A stretch of 64,000 bases of DNA. Origin: Pirellulaceae bacterium. Lineage in GTDB: Bacteria; Planctomycetota; Planctomycetia; Pirellulales; Pirellulaceae. The DNA lies in NCBI GenBank assembly GCA_029243025.1, contig JAQWSU010000056.1:124001-188000 (forward strand), given 5' to 3'. The translations under genes and the position numbers were made by a program. Positions 37,848 to 47,067 of this stretch are shown in pieces (the first letter of the stretch is position 1; every line of letters starts with the position of its first letter). The notes below the pieces were generated by a model. The model was not told the DNA's origin. It was given only the letters and a program-made list of their open reading frames with translations, and ran no database searches.

Positions 37848-39902
37848 ATGCGGTCCCCAAAAACGCTGGTCTTAAGTCTGATCCTGGCGACCTGTTTCGG
37901 TAGGAGTTACCTGTCCGGGAACTGCCCTGCCGCAGCTCCGGGGGATGCGATGCTTGCCAAATATTTTCGCGCGGAAACAATCGCACTCCAGCAACAAAGT
38001 CTGTCCGACATTCGATCGCTCGATCATTGGACAAACAAAAGGTCTGCCTATCGAGAACAATTGCAGGAAATGCTGGGCCTCTCTCCGCTGCCAAGCAAGA
38101 CGGATCTCAAGCCAACGATTACGGGCTCCACGTCGCGTGACGGCATTGTCGTCGAACGGCTGCATTTCCAATCACGTCCTGGGCTCTACGTGACCGGCAA
38201 CCTCTATCGTCCTGCGCAGGTCAGCGAGCGACTACCAGCAATCCTTTACGTGTGCGGACACGGAAGAGTCACCATCGATGGCGTCAGCTACGGAAATAAA
38301 GTCCACTACCAACATCATGGAGCCTGGTTTGCCCGCAATGGTTACATCTGCTTGACCATTGACTCGGTTCAATTAGGAGAAATCGCCGGAGTCCATCATG
38401 GCACCTACCGGTACGACATGTGGTGGTGGCTCAACCGAGGCTACACGCCCGCCGGAGTGGAGGCATGGAACTGCATTCGGGCGCTCGACTATTTGGAGAC
38501 ACGACCGGATGTCGATCCTAACCGTCTTGGTGTGACAGGCCGCAGCGGGGGTGGCATTTACAGTTGGTGGCTTACCGCACTCGACGATCGCATCGCTGCC
38601 ACGGTCCCGGTAGCGGGTATTACCGACCTAATGAACTATGTTGTGGATGGAGTGATCGAAGGCCATTGCGATTGCATGTTCATGGTCAACACTTATCGAT
38701 GGGATTATCCGCACGTTGCCGCCCTGGTCGCGCCACGTCCCTTGCTGATCAGCAATACCGATCGTGACAATATTTTCCCACTGGACGGAGTCGTTCGCAC
38801 CCACCAAGTCGTTAAACGAATCTACTCACTGCATGATGCGGCCGATCAACTTGCCCTGAACATCAGCTCAGGTCCGCACCAAGACACTCAGGAACTTCGA
38901 ATCAATGCCTTCCGCTGGCTGAATCATCATCTTCGCCAAGATAAAACGTTGATCACCGATGTGGCGACCAAGTGCTTTGAACCTGACGAACTCAAAGTCT
39001 TCGCTGAATTGCCAACGGACGAACGTAATCACAATGTGCATGAGTGGTTTGTCGCTGCAGCCCCCCCTGCAAAGCCGCCCACCACGGAATCCGATTGGAA
39101 GCAAATGCGAGATGCCTGGAAAACGGCGCTCGACCAACGTGTCTTTCGGGGCTGGCCCCAGCAACAAATCCCCCTTAATGCGGAGTGTGTATTCTCGACG
39201 CGTGACAGCCAAAGCACGCGATCCGTCTTTCAGTTTGACAGTCAAAACGCCGTGCGACTGCCAGTCTATGTTGTTCAACCCAATCAAACGGCTGATTCCA
39301 AAATCGTACTCCAGGTACTGGACGAATCTGGCTGGCAAGCGTTTCTCGCCAGATACGCAAATCGCTTTCCTCAAAACCTGACAACTGCGACAGAAACTGC
39401 AGCTTCACCTGATCCCATCGCGAACCCCGAGCGCACAACGGTCTACGTCGTTCCACGTGGTATTGGACCCACCGCATGGAATCCAAACCCGAAAAAACAA
39501 AAACAAATTCGCAGACGTTTTTACCTGTTAGGGCAGACACGTGACACGATGCGTATCTGGGACCTGCGCCGCGCCATTCAACTCACTCACGCTTTAAAGT
39601 TGTCCCAGGAAGCACCATTCATTCAAGCCGACAAGGGTATGGCCGCGCTGGCTCTCTATGCCGCTCTCTACGAGCCTGGAGTCCAACAACTGAATCTATC
39701 TAGGTTGCCAACCTCTCATCGGGCCGGCCCCTACCTGTTAAATGTGCAGCGATTCCTGGAACTGCCGCAGGTGTTAACCATGGTTGCTGAGCGGTGTGCA
39801 GTGACTTTGCACGACGTCGATGCGGATCCATGGCGATTTTCAACCGAGAGTCAATCAAACCTACAATGGCCAGCCAAGCGGGTCACAATTCATGGCAGGT
39901 AG
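37848..39902 (+). CDS. Secreted acetyl-xylan-esterase-like alpha/beta-hydrolase with a degenerate second domain
   Basis: 684 residues; ATG 37848 has CGGAG 9 bases upstream and is followed by a signal peptide (TLVLSLILATCFGRSYLSG). Residues ~40-370 form an intact alpha/beta hydrolase of the acetyl-xylan-esterase/dienelactone-hydrolase type: LYVCGHG, TGRSGGGIYSWW with Ser 233, an acidic loop NTDRDNIFP and His 344 in GPHQDTQ. Residues ~390-684 look like a second hydrolase fold without active residues: the expected nucleophile elbow reads QADKGMAALALYAAL at about 593-607. The product probably deacylates a glycan in the periplasm; this is inferred. It is transcribed divergently from the giant macroglobulin-like gene. 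The design mirrors the secreted double hydrolase at 15232-17547, but with the dead domain at the other end. Confidence 0.83.
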   Translation: MRSPKTLVLSLILATCFGRSYLSGNCPAAAPGDAMLAKYFRAETIALQQQSLSDIRSLDHWTNKRSAYREQLQEMLGLSPLPSKTDLKPTITGSTSRDGIVVERLHFQSRPGLYVTGNLYRPAQVSERLPAILYVCGHGRVTIDGVSYGNKVHYQHHGAWFARNGYICLTIDSVQLGEIAGVHHGTYRYDMWWWLNRGYTPAGVEAWNCIRALDYLETRPDVDPNRLGVTGRSGGGIYSWWLTALDDRIAATVPVAGITDLMNYVVDGVIEGHCDCMFMVNTYRWDYPHVAALVAPRPLLISNTDRDNIFPLDGVVRTHQVVKRIYSLHDAADQLALNISSGPHQDTQELRINAFRWLNHHLRQDKTLITDVATKCFEPDELKVFAELPTDERNHNVHEWFVAAAPPAKPPTTESDWKQMRDAWKTALDQRVFRGWPQQQIPLNAECVFSTRDSQSTRSVFQFDSQNAVRLPVYVVQPNQTADSKIVLQVLDESGWQAFLARYANRFPQNLTTATETAASPDPIANPERTTVYVVPRGIGPTAWNPNPKKQKQIRRRFYLLGQTRDTMRIWDLRRAIQLTHALKLSQEAPFIQADKGMAALALYAALYEPGVQQLNLSRLPTSHRAGPYLLNVQRFLELPQVLTMVAERCAVTLHDVDADPWRFSTESQSNLQWPAKRVTIHGR

Positions 39903-40094
39903 GCTGTTTTTTTTCTTGCATACGTCGTTCTGACTGATTAACCTGCGAGCCATGTTCGTTGGTCAAACCTTGGCTGCCAAGCAATCCAATCGATAGGTGG
40001 CCAGTCGCCACCCATCCCGATAAAAAACGATTCCCAAGTCCCCCGTACGGTATCTACATTCCGCCCCCTTTGGGCTTACTGGTCGAGGAATCTC

Positions 40095-41924
40095 ATGAAG
40101 CACCACCCACCACTCGTTCGTAACTGGCAAGCCGTTTTTGTCAGCGTTTTCATTTTCAGTCAATCGGCATCTGCAGTTCCCGTCACAGACGGCCTCGTAT
40201 TGTGGCTGGATGCGACCGATCCGGCCACGCTATTTCAAGACGAAGATCTTAGCATTTCGGCGGCCCTCGGCGACCCAGTTGGCGGTTGGCAAGACAAGAG
40301 CGGCAACGATTTCCATGGAACACAATTCGATGACATTCTTCAGCCGACCTACCAAGCCAATACCATGAACGGGCTTCCATCCGTTCGCTTCGATGGTCTT
40401 GATGGCGATGGAATGGTGATTGACGATGGCTTGTATCTCGAAAGGGATTACACGGCCTTTATTGTCAACCAATATTGGGGAAACATTCAAGGACGAACTC
40501 TCCAAGCACGCGGCGGCCCGAACTGGCTGCATGGACTTTGGGGCGGTAACTACGGCTCCTATGCGGAAGGTTGGGTCGGTTTCAACCCGGCCGAGATCGA
40601 CGTTGCCTACGTGGCCGACACCGTCGGCACCGAGGATGGCTCAAGCTTCACCGTCAACGGCGGGAATCAAACGGAGAGTAATACCCCGGTGGGTAGCCCT
40701 GGAAATCTCGGTATCGGCTCGAGCGGGGGTTTTGCTGAAGTCAGCGACGCGGATGTATCTGAAATTGTGATTTACGATCGGATACTCTCGGACACGGAAC
40801 TCGGTCTCGTGCGCGATCACTTGTATACGAAATATGATGTCACAAGGATTCCCGACCTTCCTCCACCTCCGCAACAGAATGTGGTACTCAAGGGATCATT
40901 GGGAACCTTCACAGCTGTTGACGAAGGCGTCGACTTTGAAGGCGAATTTCTCTATGCGGTCGATGTGGGCGGGTTCGGTGACGTGACCGTAGGCGATGCG
41001 GAGTTCACGGACGGAAGCCTTTTAGATTGTTGTCAGGATGGTGTTGATCTGACCACCGATGAACGCGAAATCTTGGAATGGCATGGCGATGCCAACTACG
41101 GTGATCTCGACCTGGAACAGGTCATGCAATCGATTCGGTGGAGCGCCGCACCGGCAGAAATCGCTATTGAACTGGAAGTCGAAGCAGGCACGCCTTACAC
41201 CTTACAGCTATTATTCGCGGAAAGCTGCTGCGATCGGGGTTTCGACATCATGGTCGAGAACGAAGTTGCCGTAGAGAACTTCAACGTACAGCTCACTCAA
41301 GGTGGTATCAACAACGGTGAAGCGGGCGTCGTGTATAGCCTGAGCGTAATTCCCGAGGATAATAATCTGGAAATCGTCTTGGGTGACAGTGGAAATGACG
41401 CCCGACCCAACCCATCAGCACCTGACAACAATCCGATCCTGAACGGATTCACTTTAGAAATTGGTGGAGCTGTCATCGAGGGCGACTTCAATAACAACGG
41501 GCTGCTCGATGCCGAAGACATTGATCTACTCTCCGCCGAGGTAACATCGGGTAATAACAACATCGCTTTTGACCTAAACGGTGATAATGTGGTCACTCAA
41601 TCCGATCGCACCGTCTGGGTTGAAGATCTCAAGTACACCTACTTTGGCGACGCCAACTTTGATGGCCAATTCAATAGCACCGACTTTGTCGCAGTCTTCG
41701 TGGCTGCTAAGTACGAAGATGAAGTACCGATGAATGCCGGTTGGAGCGAAGGGGATTGGAATGGAGATGGTGACTTTGACAGTTCGGATTTTGTGACTGC
41801 CTTCGTCGGAGCCGGATTCGAAGTAGGGCCTCGTCCTGCTCCAGCTCAGACGGTGCCCGAACCGAGCAGCAGCCTGCTGCTCTTATTGGGAATCCTAGCA
41901 ATCCGACGTCGCCGTCAAAGCTGA
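40095..41924 (+). CDS. PEP-CTERM surface protein with lectin-like, malectin-like and dockerin domains
   Basis: 609 residues. A signal peptide (FVSVFIFSQSASA) leads to a LamG/concanavalin-like domain (~28-255: GLVLWLDATDP, GGWQDKSGNDFHGTQF, SEIVIYDRILSDTEL). A malectin-like beta-sandwich follows (~263-462: RWSAAPAEIAIELEVEAG, LLFAESCCDRGFDIMV). Dockerin-type EF-hands cover ~464-577 (GDFNNNGLLDAEDIDLL, GDANFDGQFNSTDFVAVF, GDWNGDGDFDSSDFVTAF). The last ~25 residues are a PEP-CTERM sorting signal: VPEP, hydrophobic helix, Arg cluster (IRRRRQS). Such proteins are exported and processed by an exosortase. Role: probable carbohydrate binding at the surface (inferred). A perfect terminator hairpin follows the stop. 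Confidence 0.85.
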   Translation: MKHHPPLVRNWQAVFVSVFIFSQSASAVPVTDGLVLWLDATDPATLFQDEDLSISAALGDPVGGWQDKSGNDFHGTQFDDILQPTYQANTMNGLPSVRFDGLDGDGMVIDDGLYLERDYTAFIVNQYWGNIQGRTLQARGGPNWLHGLWGGNYGSYAEGWVGFNPAEIDVAYVADTVGTEDGSSFTVNGGNQTESNTPVGSPGNLGIGSSGGFAEVSDADVSEIVIYDRILSDTELGLVRDHLYTKYDVTRIPDLPPPPQQNVVLKGSLGTFTAVDEGVDFEGEFLYAVDVGGFGDVTVGDAEFTDGSLLDCCQDGVDLTTDEREILEWHGDANYGDLDLEQVMQSIRWSAAPAEIAIELEVEAGTPYTLQLLFAESCCDRGFDIMVENEVAVENFNVQLTQGGINNGEAGVVYSLSVIPEDNNLEIVLGDSGNDARPNPSAPDNNPILNGFTLEIGGAVIEGDFNNNGLLDAEDIDLLSAEVTSGNNNIAFDLNGDNVVTQSDRTVWVEDLKYTYFGDANFDGQFNSTDFVAVFVAAKYEDEVPMNAGWSEGDWNGDGDFDSSDFVTAFVGAGFEVGPRPAPAQTVPEPSSSLLLLLGILAIRRRRQS

Positions 41925-41948
41925 CCCTTTTCTCAGTCATCGTTCACA

Positions 41949-41989
41949 AATACGGCGCATCGGCTCTCGCGGGTGTCGCCGTATTTTTC
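41949..41989 (+). terminator. Intrinsic terminator of the PEP-CTERM protein gene
   Basis: AATACGGCG at 41949-41957 pairs perfectly with CGCCGTATT at 41977-41985, and the run TTTTT spans 41984-41988. It lies 25 bases after the stop codon. The loop is long (19 bases). Confidence 0.7.
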
Positions 41990-42008
41990 TGTACTCGGAT
42001 CAACTCTC

Positions 42009-42056
42009 ACCGAGAAGTTCACCGAGAAGTTCGCCGAGAAGTTCGCCGATGAATTT
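42009..42056. repeat. 12-bp tandem repeat, about four copies
   Basis: The unit rCCGAGAAGTTC repeats at 42009, 42021 and 42033, with a fourth diverged copy at 42045 (GCCGATGAATTT). It lies between two genes and is too short and gapless for a CRISPR. In one frame it reads T/A-E-K-F repeated, but no convincing gene contains it. Confidence 0.8.
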
Positions 42057-42210
42057 CTGGATCGATGCGTGTTACGGCACTACGATTCATCCCGCCAGCG
42101 TCAATCGCCCCGGTCAATTGAGCAAAACAAGCCGATCGATTTTGACAGCTCCCCAACATGAAGCGGGCACAAGTTTCAGAGCGATCCGCGAGACCAAGTA
42201 AGGGCAGCCG

Positions 42211-44823
42211 TTAGCCGTCCTTCAGTTGATTCTTCCAACTTTGAATGCAAGTCAGAGCATCCAATGGCGTCATTTGATTGATATCCGATTCACGAATTTC
42301 GTCCAACAAGGGATGTTCTACCGCTCCAAACAGCGTCAATTGGACGTCACCTTGCGGTCGTTCAAAATGTGGCGGTGGTATTTTTGGTCGTCCTTCACCG
42401 TCAAGATGCTCCGCTTCCAAACGAGACAGAATCTGTTTTGCACGCTCATTCACATCCCCAGGAATTCCTGCAAGTCGAGCGACATGAATGCCGTAGCTTT
42501 TATCTGCAGAACCTTCCACAATTTTGTGCAAGAAGACAACATTATCTTGCCATTCTTTGACAGCCACATTGAGATTTCGAACCTTTTCCAAGGTTTGGTC
42601 CAGATCGGTCAACTCGTGATAATGTGTGGCAAATAAGGTGCGACACCCAATTTGATCATGCAAATGTTCGACAATCGCCCAGGCAAGCGAGAGGCCGTCA
42701 TAAGTACTGGTCCCTCTGCCAATTTCATCCAGGATCACTAAGCTTTGACGGGTTGCCGTGTTGAGAATCCGTGCGGTCTCGGTCATCTCAACCATGAAAG
42801 TACTTTGCCCCTTTGACAACTCATCACTGGCGCCGACGCGCGCAAAAATACGATCAGCGACGCCGATTGTGGCTTGTTTGGCGGGCACATAGCTACCGAC
42901 TTGAGCCATTAATGTAATCAAAGCCACCTGCCGAATGTAGGTACTTTTACCAGCCATGTTCGGGCCGGTAATCAGCAACAATGTTCCGTCATCATCATTG
43001 GCCAGTGTGTCGTTCGGTACGAAGGTTCCCTGGGGTTCAACAATATCCAGGACAGGATGTCGACCTTCCACGATCTGGAGCGTGGGTTCTTTGACCATCT
43101 GAGGACGGCAATAAGCCTGCTTGCGGGCAAGATCGGCCAATCCTACCAGGACATCCAGTTCGGCAAGAATATCAGCGGTCGACTGCAAACGTCTTGCTGA
43201 CAATTGCACCAAATCACGCAGCTCAACGAACAGATCATACTCAAGATCTTTCGCTTTTTCGTCGGCCGAGAGCACTTGCTCCTCGTACTCTTTCAACTCA
43301 GGCGTGATGTAACGTTCCGCATTCTTGAGTGTCTGCTTGCGAATAAAATGCTCGGGGACCTTATCACGGTGTGAATTGGTCACCTCGATGTAATAGCCGA
43401 ACACTTTGTTGAATCCGACTTTCAAGCTGGGAATCCCTGACTCTTCCAACTGTTGTGCCTGATATTTGGCAATCCACGCTTTCCCGCCAGAAGCTAATTG
43501 CCTCAGTTCATCCAACTTGGCGTTGTAACCAGCCCGTAAAAAACTTCCCTCTCGGGACGTGAGTGGACATTCTTCTTCCAGTGCCGCCACCAATTTGCTG
43601 CACAAGTCCGGACAGAGATCCAACTCCATTTCGAGGTTCTTCAACAATCGACTTGTACGTCCACTCATTCGATTTTTGATCGCGGGGAGTGTTTGCAGTG
43701 TCCGAGCCAGGCAACTCAGGTCGCGTGGATTCGTCCGACCGGTGGCAACTCGTGCCAACAGACGCTGCATGTCGTAGATGCCCTTCAACTCTTGCTGAAG
43801 ATCAGCGCCCAGCGGCAAATCCCCCAGGAGTTCAGCGATCGCGTCGTGACGTTCTTCAATTCGAGCTACCTCTGTCAGCGGATTGGCAATCCAATCGGCT
43901 AAGCGTCGCGATCCCATCGAGGTCACGGATCGATCAATTACGGACAATAACGAACCCTCGCGATTTCCATCTCGTAACGTTCGCGTTATTTCAAGACTTC
44001 GTCGGGTGGCCTGATCAATCTCCAAGCACTGTCCAGACCGATAGGGCGAAAGTCGGTCGATATGCTCCAGTGATGATTTCTGAGTCTCGTTTAGATAGGC
44101 GATAACGCCTCCGGCTGCCCGAACCGCCAATCGGTCGTCATCGGTAAAACCGAAGCCCTCTAAGGTCATCGTTCCGAACTGTTTTTCAAGAGCTTCTCGA
44201 CACGTCTCGTACGCGAACTCCCAAGCAGGTCGGAGCGTGGTCATCATCGACTCGGAAGTCAATCCATCTGTCCATTCAACCTCCTCGCCAGCGAGGCACT
44301 CCGCCGGCTGAATCCGAGAAAGCTCATCCGCCACTTGGTCTCGAGGCACGGTCGTCGCAAAAAACTTGCCGGTAGAGAGTTCAACCCAGGCGAGACCCGC
44401 TGTGTTACTCGCGTCCGCCGAGCTCTGTTCAATGACAATGGCGGCCAGATAATTGCTTTCGCGAGGATCCAGCAGGGCATCATCCGTCAAAGTGCCGGGC
44501 GAGACCACTCGAGTCACGTCCCGTTTGACCAGCCCTTTCGCTTTTTTGGGATCCTCCACCTGCTCGCAAATTGCGACGCGAAACCCTTGCTTGATCAGTT
44601 TCGCCAGATAACTTTCTAATTGGTGATGGGGAAAACCTGCCATCGCGACAGGATTTTCCGTGTTCTTGTCGCGACTGGTCAGCGTGAGCCCAACTCTCGG
44701 GGCAGCGAGCTTGGCGTCCTCAAAGAACAGTTCGTAGAAATCGCCCATGCGGAAGAACAGCAAAGCATCGCCACATGCTGCCTTCGCATCCATGTATTGC
44801 TGCATCATCGGTGTCGTGGCCAT
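42211..44823 (-). CDS. mutS: DNA mismatch repair protein MutS
   Basis: 870 residues, full length. MutS recognises base mismatches and small loops and uses ATP to recruit MutL. The N-terminal mismatch-binding domain carries the Phe-x-Glu element in GDFYELFFEDA (~27-37). The connector and lever domains follow. The C-terminal ATPase has Walker A ITGPNMAGKSTYIRQVAL, the segment ELSKGQSTFMVEMTETA, Walker B VILDEIGRGTSTYDGLSLAW and the composite-site His in FATHYHELTDL. A short C-terminal tail ends in KNQLKDG. It is the first gene of a minus-strand run reading toward lower coordinates; the FliG-like gene is upstream. Confidence 0.97.
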   Translation of the reverse strand: MATTPMMQQYMDAKAACGDALLFFRMGDFYELFFEDAKLAAPRVGLTLTSRDKNTENPVAMAGFPHHQLESYLAKLIKQGFRVAICEQVEDPKKAKGLVKRDVTRVVSPGTLTDDALLDPRESNYLAAIVIEQSSADASNTAGLAWVELSTGKFFATTVPRDQVADELSRIQPAECLAGEEVEWTDGLTSESMMTTLRPAWEFAYETCREALEKQFGTMTLEGFGFTDDDRLAVRAAGGVIAYLNETQKSSLEHIDRLSPYRSGQCLEIDQATRRSLEITRTLRDGNREGSLLSVIDRSVTSMGSRRLADWIANPLTEVARIEERHDAIAELLGDLPLGADLQQELKGIYDMQRLLARVATGRTNPRDLSCLARTLQTLPAIKNRMSGRTSRLLKNLEMELDLCPDLCSKLVAALEEECPLTSREGSFLRAGYNAKLDELRQLASGGKAWIAKYQAQQLEESGIPSLKVGFNKVFGYYIEVTNSHRDKVPEHFIRKQTLKNAERYITPELKEYEEQVLSADEKAKDLEYDLFVELRDLVQLSARRLQSTADILAELDVLVGLADLARKQAYCRPQMVKEPTLQIVEGRHPVLDIVEPQGTFVPNDTLANDDDGTLLLITGPNMAGKSTYIRQVALITLMAQVGSYVPAKQATIGVADRIFARVGASDELSKGQSTFMVEMTETARILNTATRQSLVILDEIGRGTSTYDGLSLAWAIVEHLHDQIGCRTLFATHYHELTDLDQTLEKVRNLNVAVKEWQDNVVFLHKIVEGSADKSYGIHVARLAGIPGDVNERAKQILSRLEAEHLDGEGRPKIPPPHFERPQGDVQLTLFGAVEHPLLDEIRESDINQMTPLDALTCIQSWKNQLKDG

Positions 44824-44897
44824 GGCGGGGATGGTACCACGGCACGGAAGTCGAAACTAGGGGCCCGGACGATGAACCAAAAGCCACCTCTTTCAGT

Positions 44898-45551
44898 TCA
44901 ATCCGGCTTCGACAACTGGCTCGCACCGGCTGAGCCTCTCGCAGCGCCAGATTGCTGAATTGATTCTGCGAGAATTTGGTGGATCGCCCCGGTACTATTC
45001 GCTAACAGCTGATCCAAGAATTCACTCGAGCTTCGCGTCATTCCAGGACCAACTGGCAATCTCCGACAAAGCAACTGTGAAATCACCTCTGCCATTTCAG
45101 CACGAACCAATGGCGAGATCGTTCCTCCCCCCGATAGTCGCCTGACAATCTGCAGTCGCCTCTTCTTCGGTAACAAGGCCAAGACCTCAGCGGCAAGAGA
45201 GGCGGGCAAATGAGAGAGAATCGCTGCCTGTGTCTGCGGCAATTCCTCCCCAAGCAAACCAATAATCTCAGAGGCCGGGCGAGGCGTCAAGAAATGGATC
45301 GGCGGCATCTGAGTCGCCGGTGGATCAATTCTTGTCCGCGGGGCTGACTTTGTTTTTTTCTGCCGTTTCGTGAGCCGCAGGAATTCGTTGATCGCCAGCT
45401 TGCGATCTTCACGACTGGGCCGTTTCGATTCGTCCGCCATGCGACGAATGACGGCAACCTGCTTTGCGGGAATCTGATCGAGGAGTTGGGACGCCAGCGG
45501 GCATGGCAAACTCGACAACATCAGCGCAGCTTTTTGGAGTTCGGTCTTCAT
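44898..45551 (-). CDS. Short FliG-like protein (N and middle domains, no motor domain)
   Basis: 217 residues from ATG (start at 45551). Two helical repeats resemble FliG: an N-terminal unit (KAALMLSSLPCPLASQLLDQI, ~7-27) and a middle unit (ILSHLPASLAAEVLALLPKKRRLQIVRRLS, ~115-145) separated by a Pro/Lys linker. Canonical FliG is ~330 residues and ends with a charged torque domain that meets the stator; that part is missing here. The last ~70 residues have no recognisable domain. No other flagellar gene is nearby: mutS is downstream and a PTPS-like gene upstream. It might be a flagellar assembly relative, a decayed copy or a protein reusing the armadillo-like fold. The homology is judged by eye and is moderate. 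Confidence 0.6.
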   Translation of the reverse strand: MKTELQKAALMLSSLPCPLASQLLDQIPAKQVAVIRRMADESKRPSREDRKLAINEFLRLTKRQKKTKSAPRTRIDPPATQMPPIHFLTPRPASEIIGLLGEELPQTQAAILSHLPASLAAEVLALLPKKRRLQIVRRLSGGGTISPLVRAEMAEVISQLLCRRLPVGPGMTRSSSEFLDQLLANSTGAIHQILAESIQQSGAARGSAGASQLSKPD

Positions 45552-45696
45552 CACAAGCAACTCGCACTTTCATGCGGCCGAAAAGTCTTGCACCACGAAC
45601 AACGGACCGCCCTATAACGACCAATCGGCAAAGTCGCGAGAAAAGTTGAAATAAATTTACTGTTGAGACAAAATCCCGTCAAGCGATCGCAAAGAA

Positions 45697-46191
45697 TCAA
45701 GCATCGGCCGTCCACTCCCATTCCGCCCACTGGCCATTATTTTCATCGACACCAATCCGTAAAGCGGATGGCTCGCAGCAGCCAAGTTCTGCCAGCTTCG
45801 ACAATAAGCGATCTCCGAAATATTTTGCCACCAGTTCCGCCGTGGTATTCGGAACCGGCAAGATAACACAATCTTCCAATGGAAAAATCCAACGTCGCTC
45901 CTCAAAAGTCACGATGACCTCGCGATCGTCGGCGACGACGCGGATCCGCGGATGCTGAGCCGGCAGGATAACCCGATGATCCAATTCATCGACCATCTGC
46001 TTCAAGTAATCTCGTAGGGCAATGAAATCGATCACGTAGGAATTCTCATCCAACGGACCGTCGACTTCCGCGGCAACACGATAGTTGTGCCCGTGCAACC
46101 GCTCACAAATATTACCGTTGAATGTGATGAAATGTGCCGCACTGAAAACCAAGTAGTCCTTGGTTAGTTTCACTCGAAAAGACTCACTCAT
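45697..46191 (-). CDS. 6-pyruvoyl-tetrahydropterin synthase / QueD-like enzyme
   Basis: 164 residues of the PTPS/QueD T-fold family, which converts 7,8-dihydroneopterin triphosphate to pterin or 6-carboxy-pterin (queuosine) precursors. The zinc ligands His 20 (FSAAHF), His 33 and His 35 (LHGHNY) and the catalytic Cys 29 in NICERLHGHNY are in place. A second conserved segment, LDHRVILP, and the C-terminal GVDENNGQWAEWEW support the call. The gene is 9 bases downstream of the CitG-family gene on the same strand, so the two are co-transcribed. QueD is the common assignment, but the partner makes another pterin pathway possible. Confidence 0.85.
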   Translation of the reverse strand: MSESFRVKLTKDYLVFSAAHFITFNGNICERLHGHNYRVAAEVDGPLDENSYVIDFIALRDYLKQMVDELDHRVILPAQHPRIRVVADDREVIVTFEERRWIFPLEDCVILPVPNTTAELVAKYFGDRLLSKLAELGCCEPSALRIGVDENNGQWAEWEWTADA

Positions 46192-46200
46192 CGTGTCACC

Positions 46201-47049
46201 CTAGCCAAAGGGAACTTGTAGTTTGTTACCACGCAATAATACAAACAAGCCAGCCGCAATCAGGTCAGCGGTAGTCCCTGGATTACGCCGACGACCATCG
46301 GACCTCAACCAAAAATCAAAATCGGCAAGAGCCCGTTGATAATCTTCGGTCATGACGTCACCGGCCTCAAGCACCGCGGTCGCACGAGCGGCTGATTCTT
46401 TCGCCAAATCACGCCCGCCTTTCCGTGCGATCAAAGTGTCCGGAATCTGACTCATTACCTGCAGATGTGCGTTCACAATTCGATCTGGAACTGACAGTTC
46501 CTGGTGCTTCAGTAGGCAGGGAACGACCAACTGAAACAACTCCTGAAATCCGTTGGCATATTGTTTGGCAATGGTGTCTCGGTCAGCAGCAGCACGCATC
46601 GCGACGATCAGGTCACTGGGCGGCTGCGCGTGAATATCATCACCCCGCACGGGTTCACCCGCTGGATCCAGACCGCCCGGATTCGCTTGTCGCACGGCTT
46701 GGTAAATGAGCGCCGCGTCGTCGGCTTTCAGACTGCTCAACACATCGGGCAGCGATCTTTCCAAATCAAGTTCGCTTGCGACGGCTGCTATCGGCGCAAA
46801 GAGCAGCACGATGCCCAGATTCGTATTCGATCGGGTAACCCGATCGGTAGCCTGGATGGCATCCAACACGGTTCGTCCAACCGTCTGACTTCCCGCTCGC
46901 TCCATGACCGGACCAATGGCCACAGCACTTGCAGCAAAGTCGTTAAGCGTCGCATCGTCAAAGTCAGCCCCTCGATGAACATTGCCCGGCTTAGGCGCAT
47001 TGACCTCCAGCAGACAAGCAAGCGTTGCGGATTGTCCAATCGTCAACAT
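46201..47049 (-). CDS. CitG/MdcB-family protein (triphosphoribosyl-dephospho-CoA synthase-like)
   Basis: 282 residues of the all-helical CitG family. The typical motif LLEVNAPKPGNVHRG is at ~13-27, then SNTNLGIVLLFAPIA (~73-87), the substrate-binding DAALIYQAVRQANPGGL (~110-126) and the late RNPGTTADLIAAGLFVLL (~257-274). CitG builds the prosthetic group of citrate lyase, but no citrate or malonate lyase genes are near, so a different role is likely; relatives of unknown function occur in pterin-linked C1 gene sets of methylotrophs and planctomycetes (recalled knowledge, not tested here). It directly precedes the PTPS-like gene and follows the OleB-like gene by 18 bases. Confidence 0.8.
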   Translation of the reverse strand: MLTIGQSATLACLLEVNAPKPGNVHRGADFDDATLNDFAASAVAIGPVMERAGSQTVGRTVLDAIQATDRVTRSNTNLGIVLLFAPIAAVASELDLERSLPDVLSSLKADDAALIYQAVRQANPGGLDPAGEPVRGDDIHAQPPSDLIVAMRAAADRDTIAKQYANGFQELFQLVVPCLLKHQELSVPDRIVNAHLQVMSQIPDTLIARKGGRDLAKESAARATAVLEAGDVMTEDYQRALADFDFWLRSDGRRRNPGTTADLIAAGLFVLLRGNKLQVPFG

Positions 47050-47067
47050 AAGAACAGAGACCGTCTA

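Noticed and set aside
42009-42056. Tandem repeat as a CRISPR array
   Set aside because: Units are 12 bp and directly adjacent, with no spacers and no cas genes.
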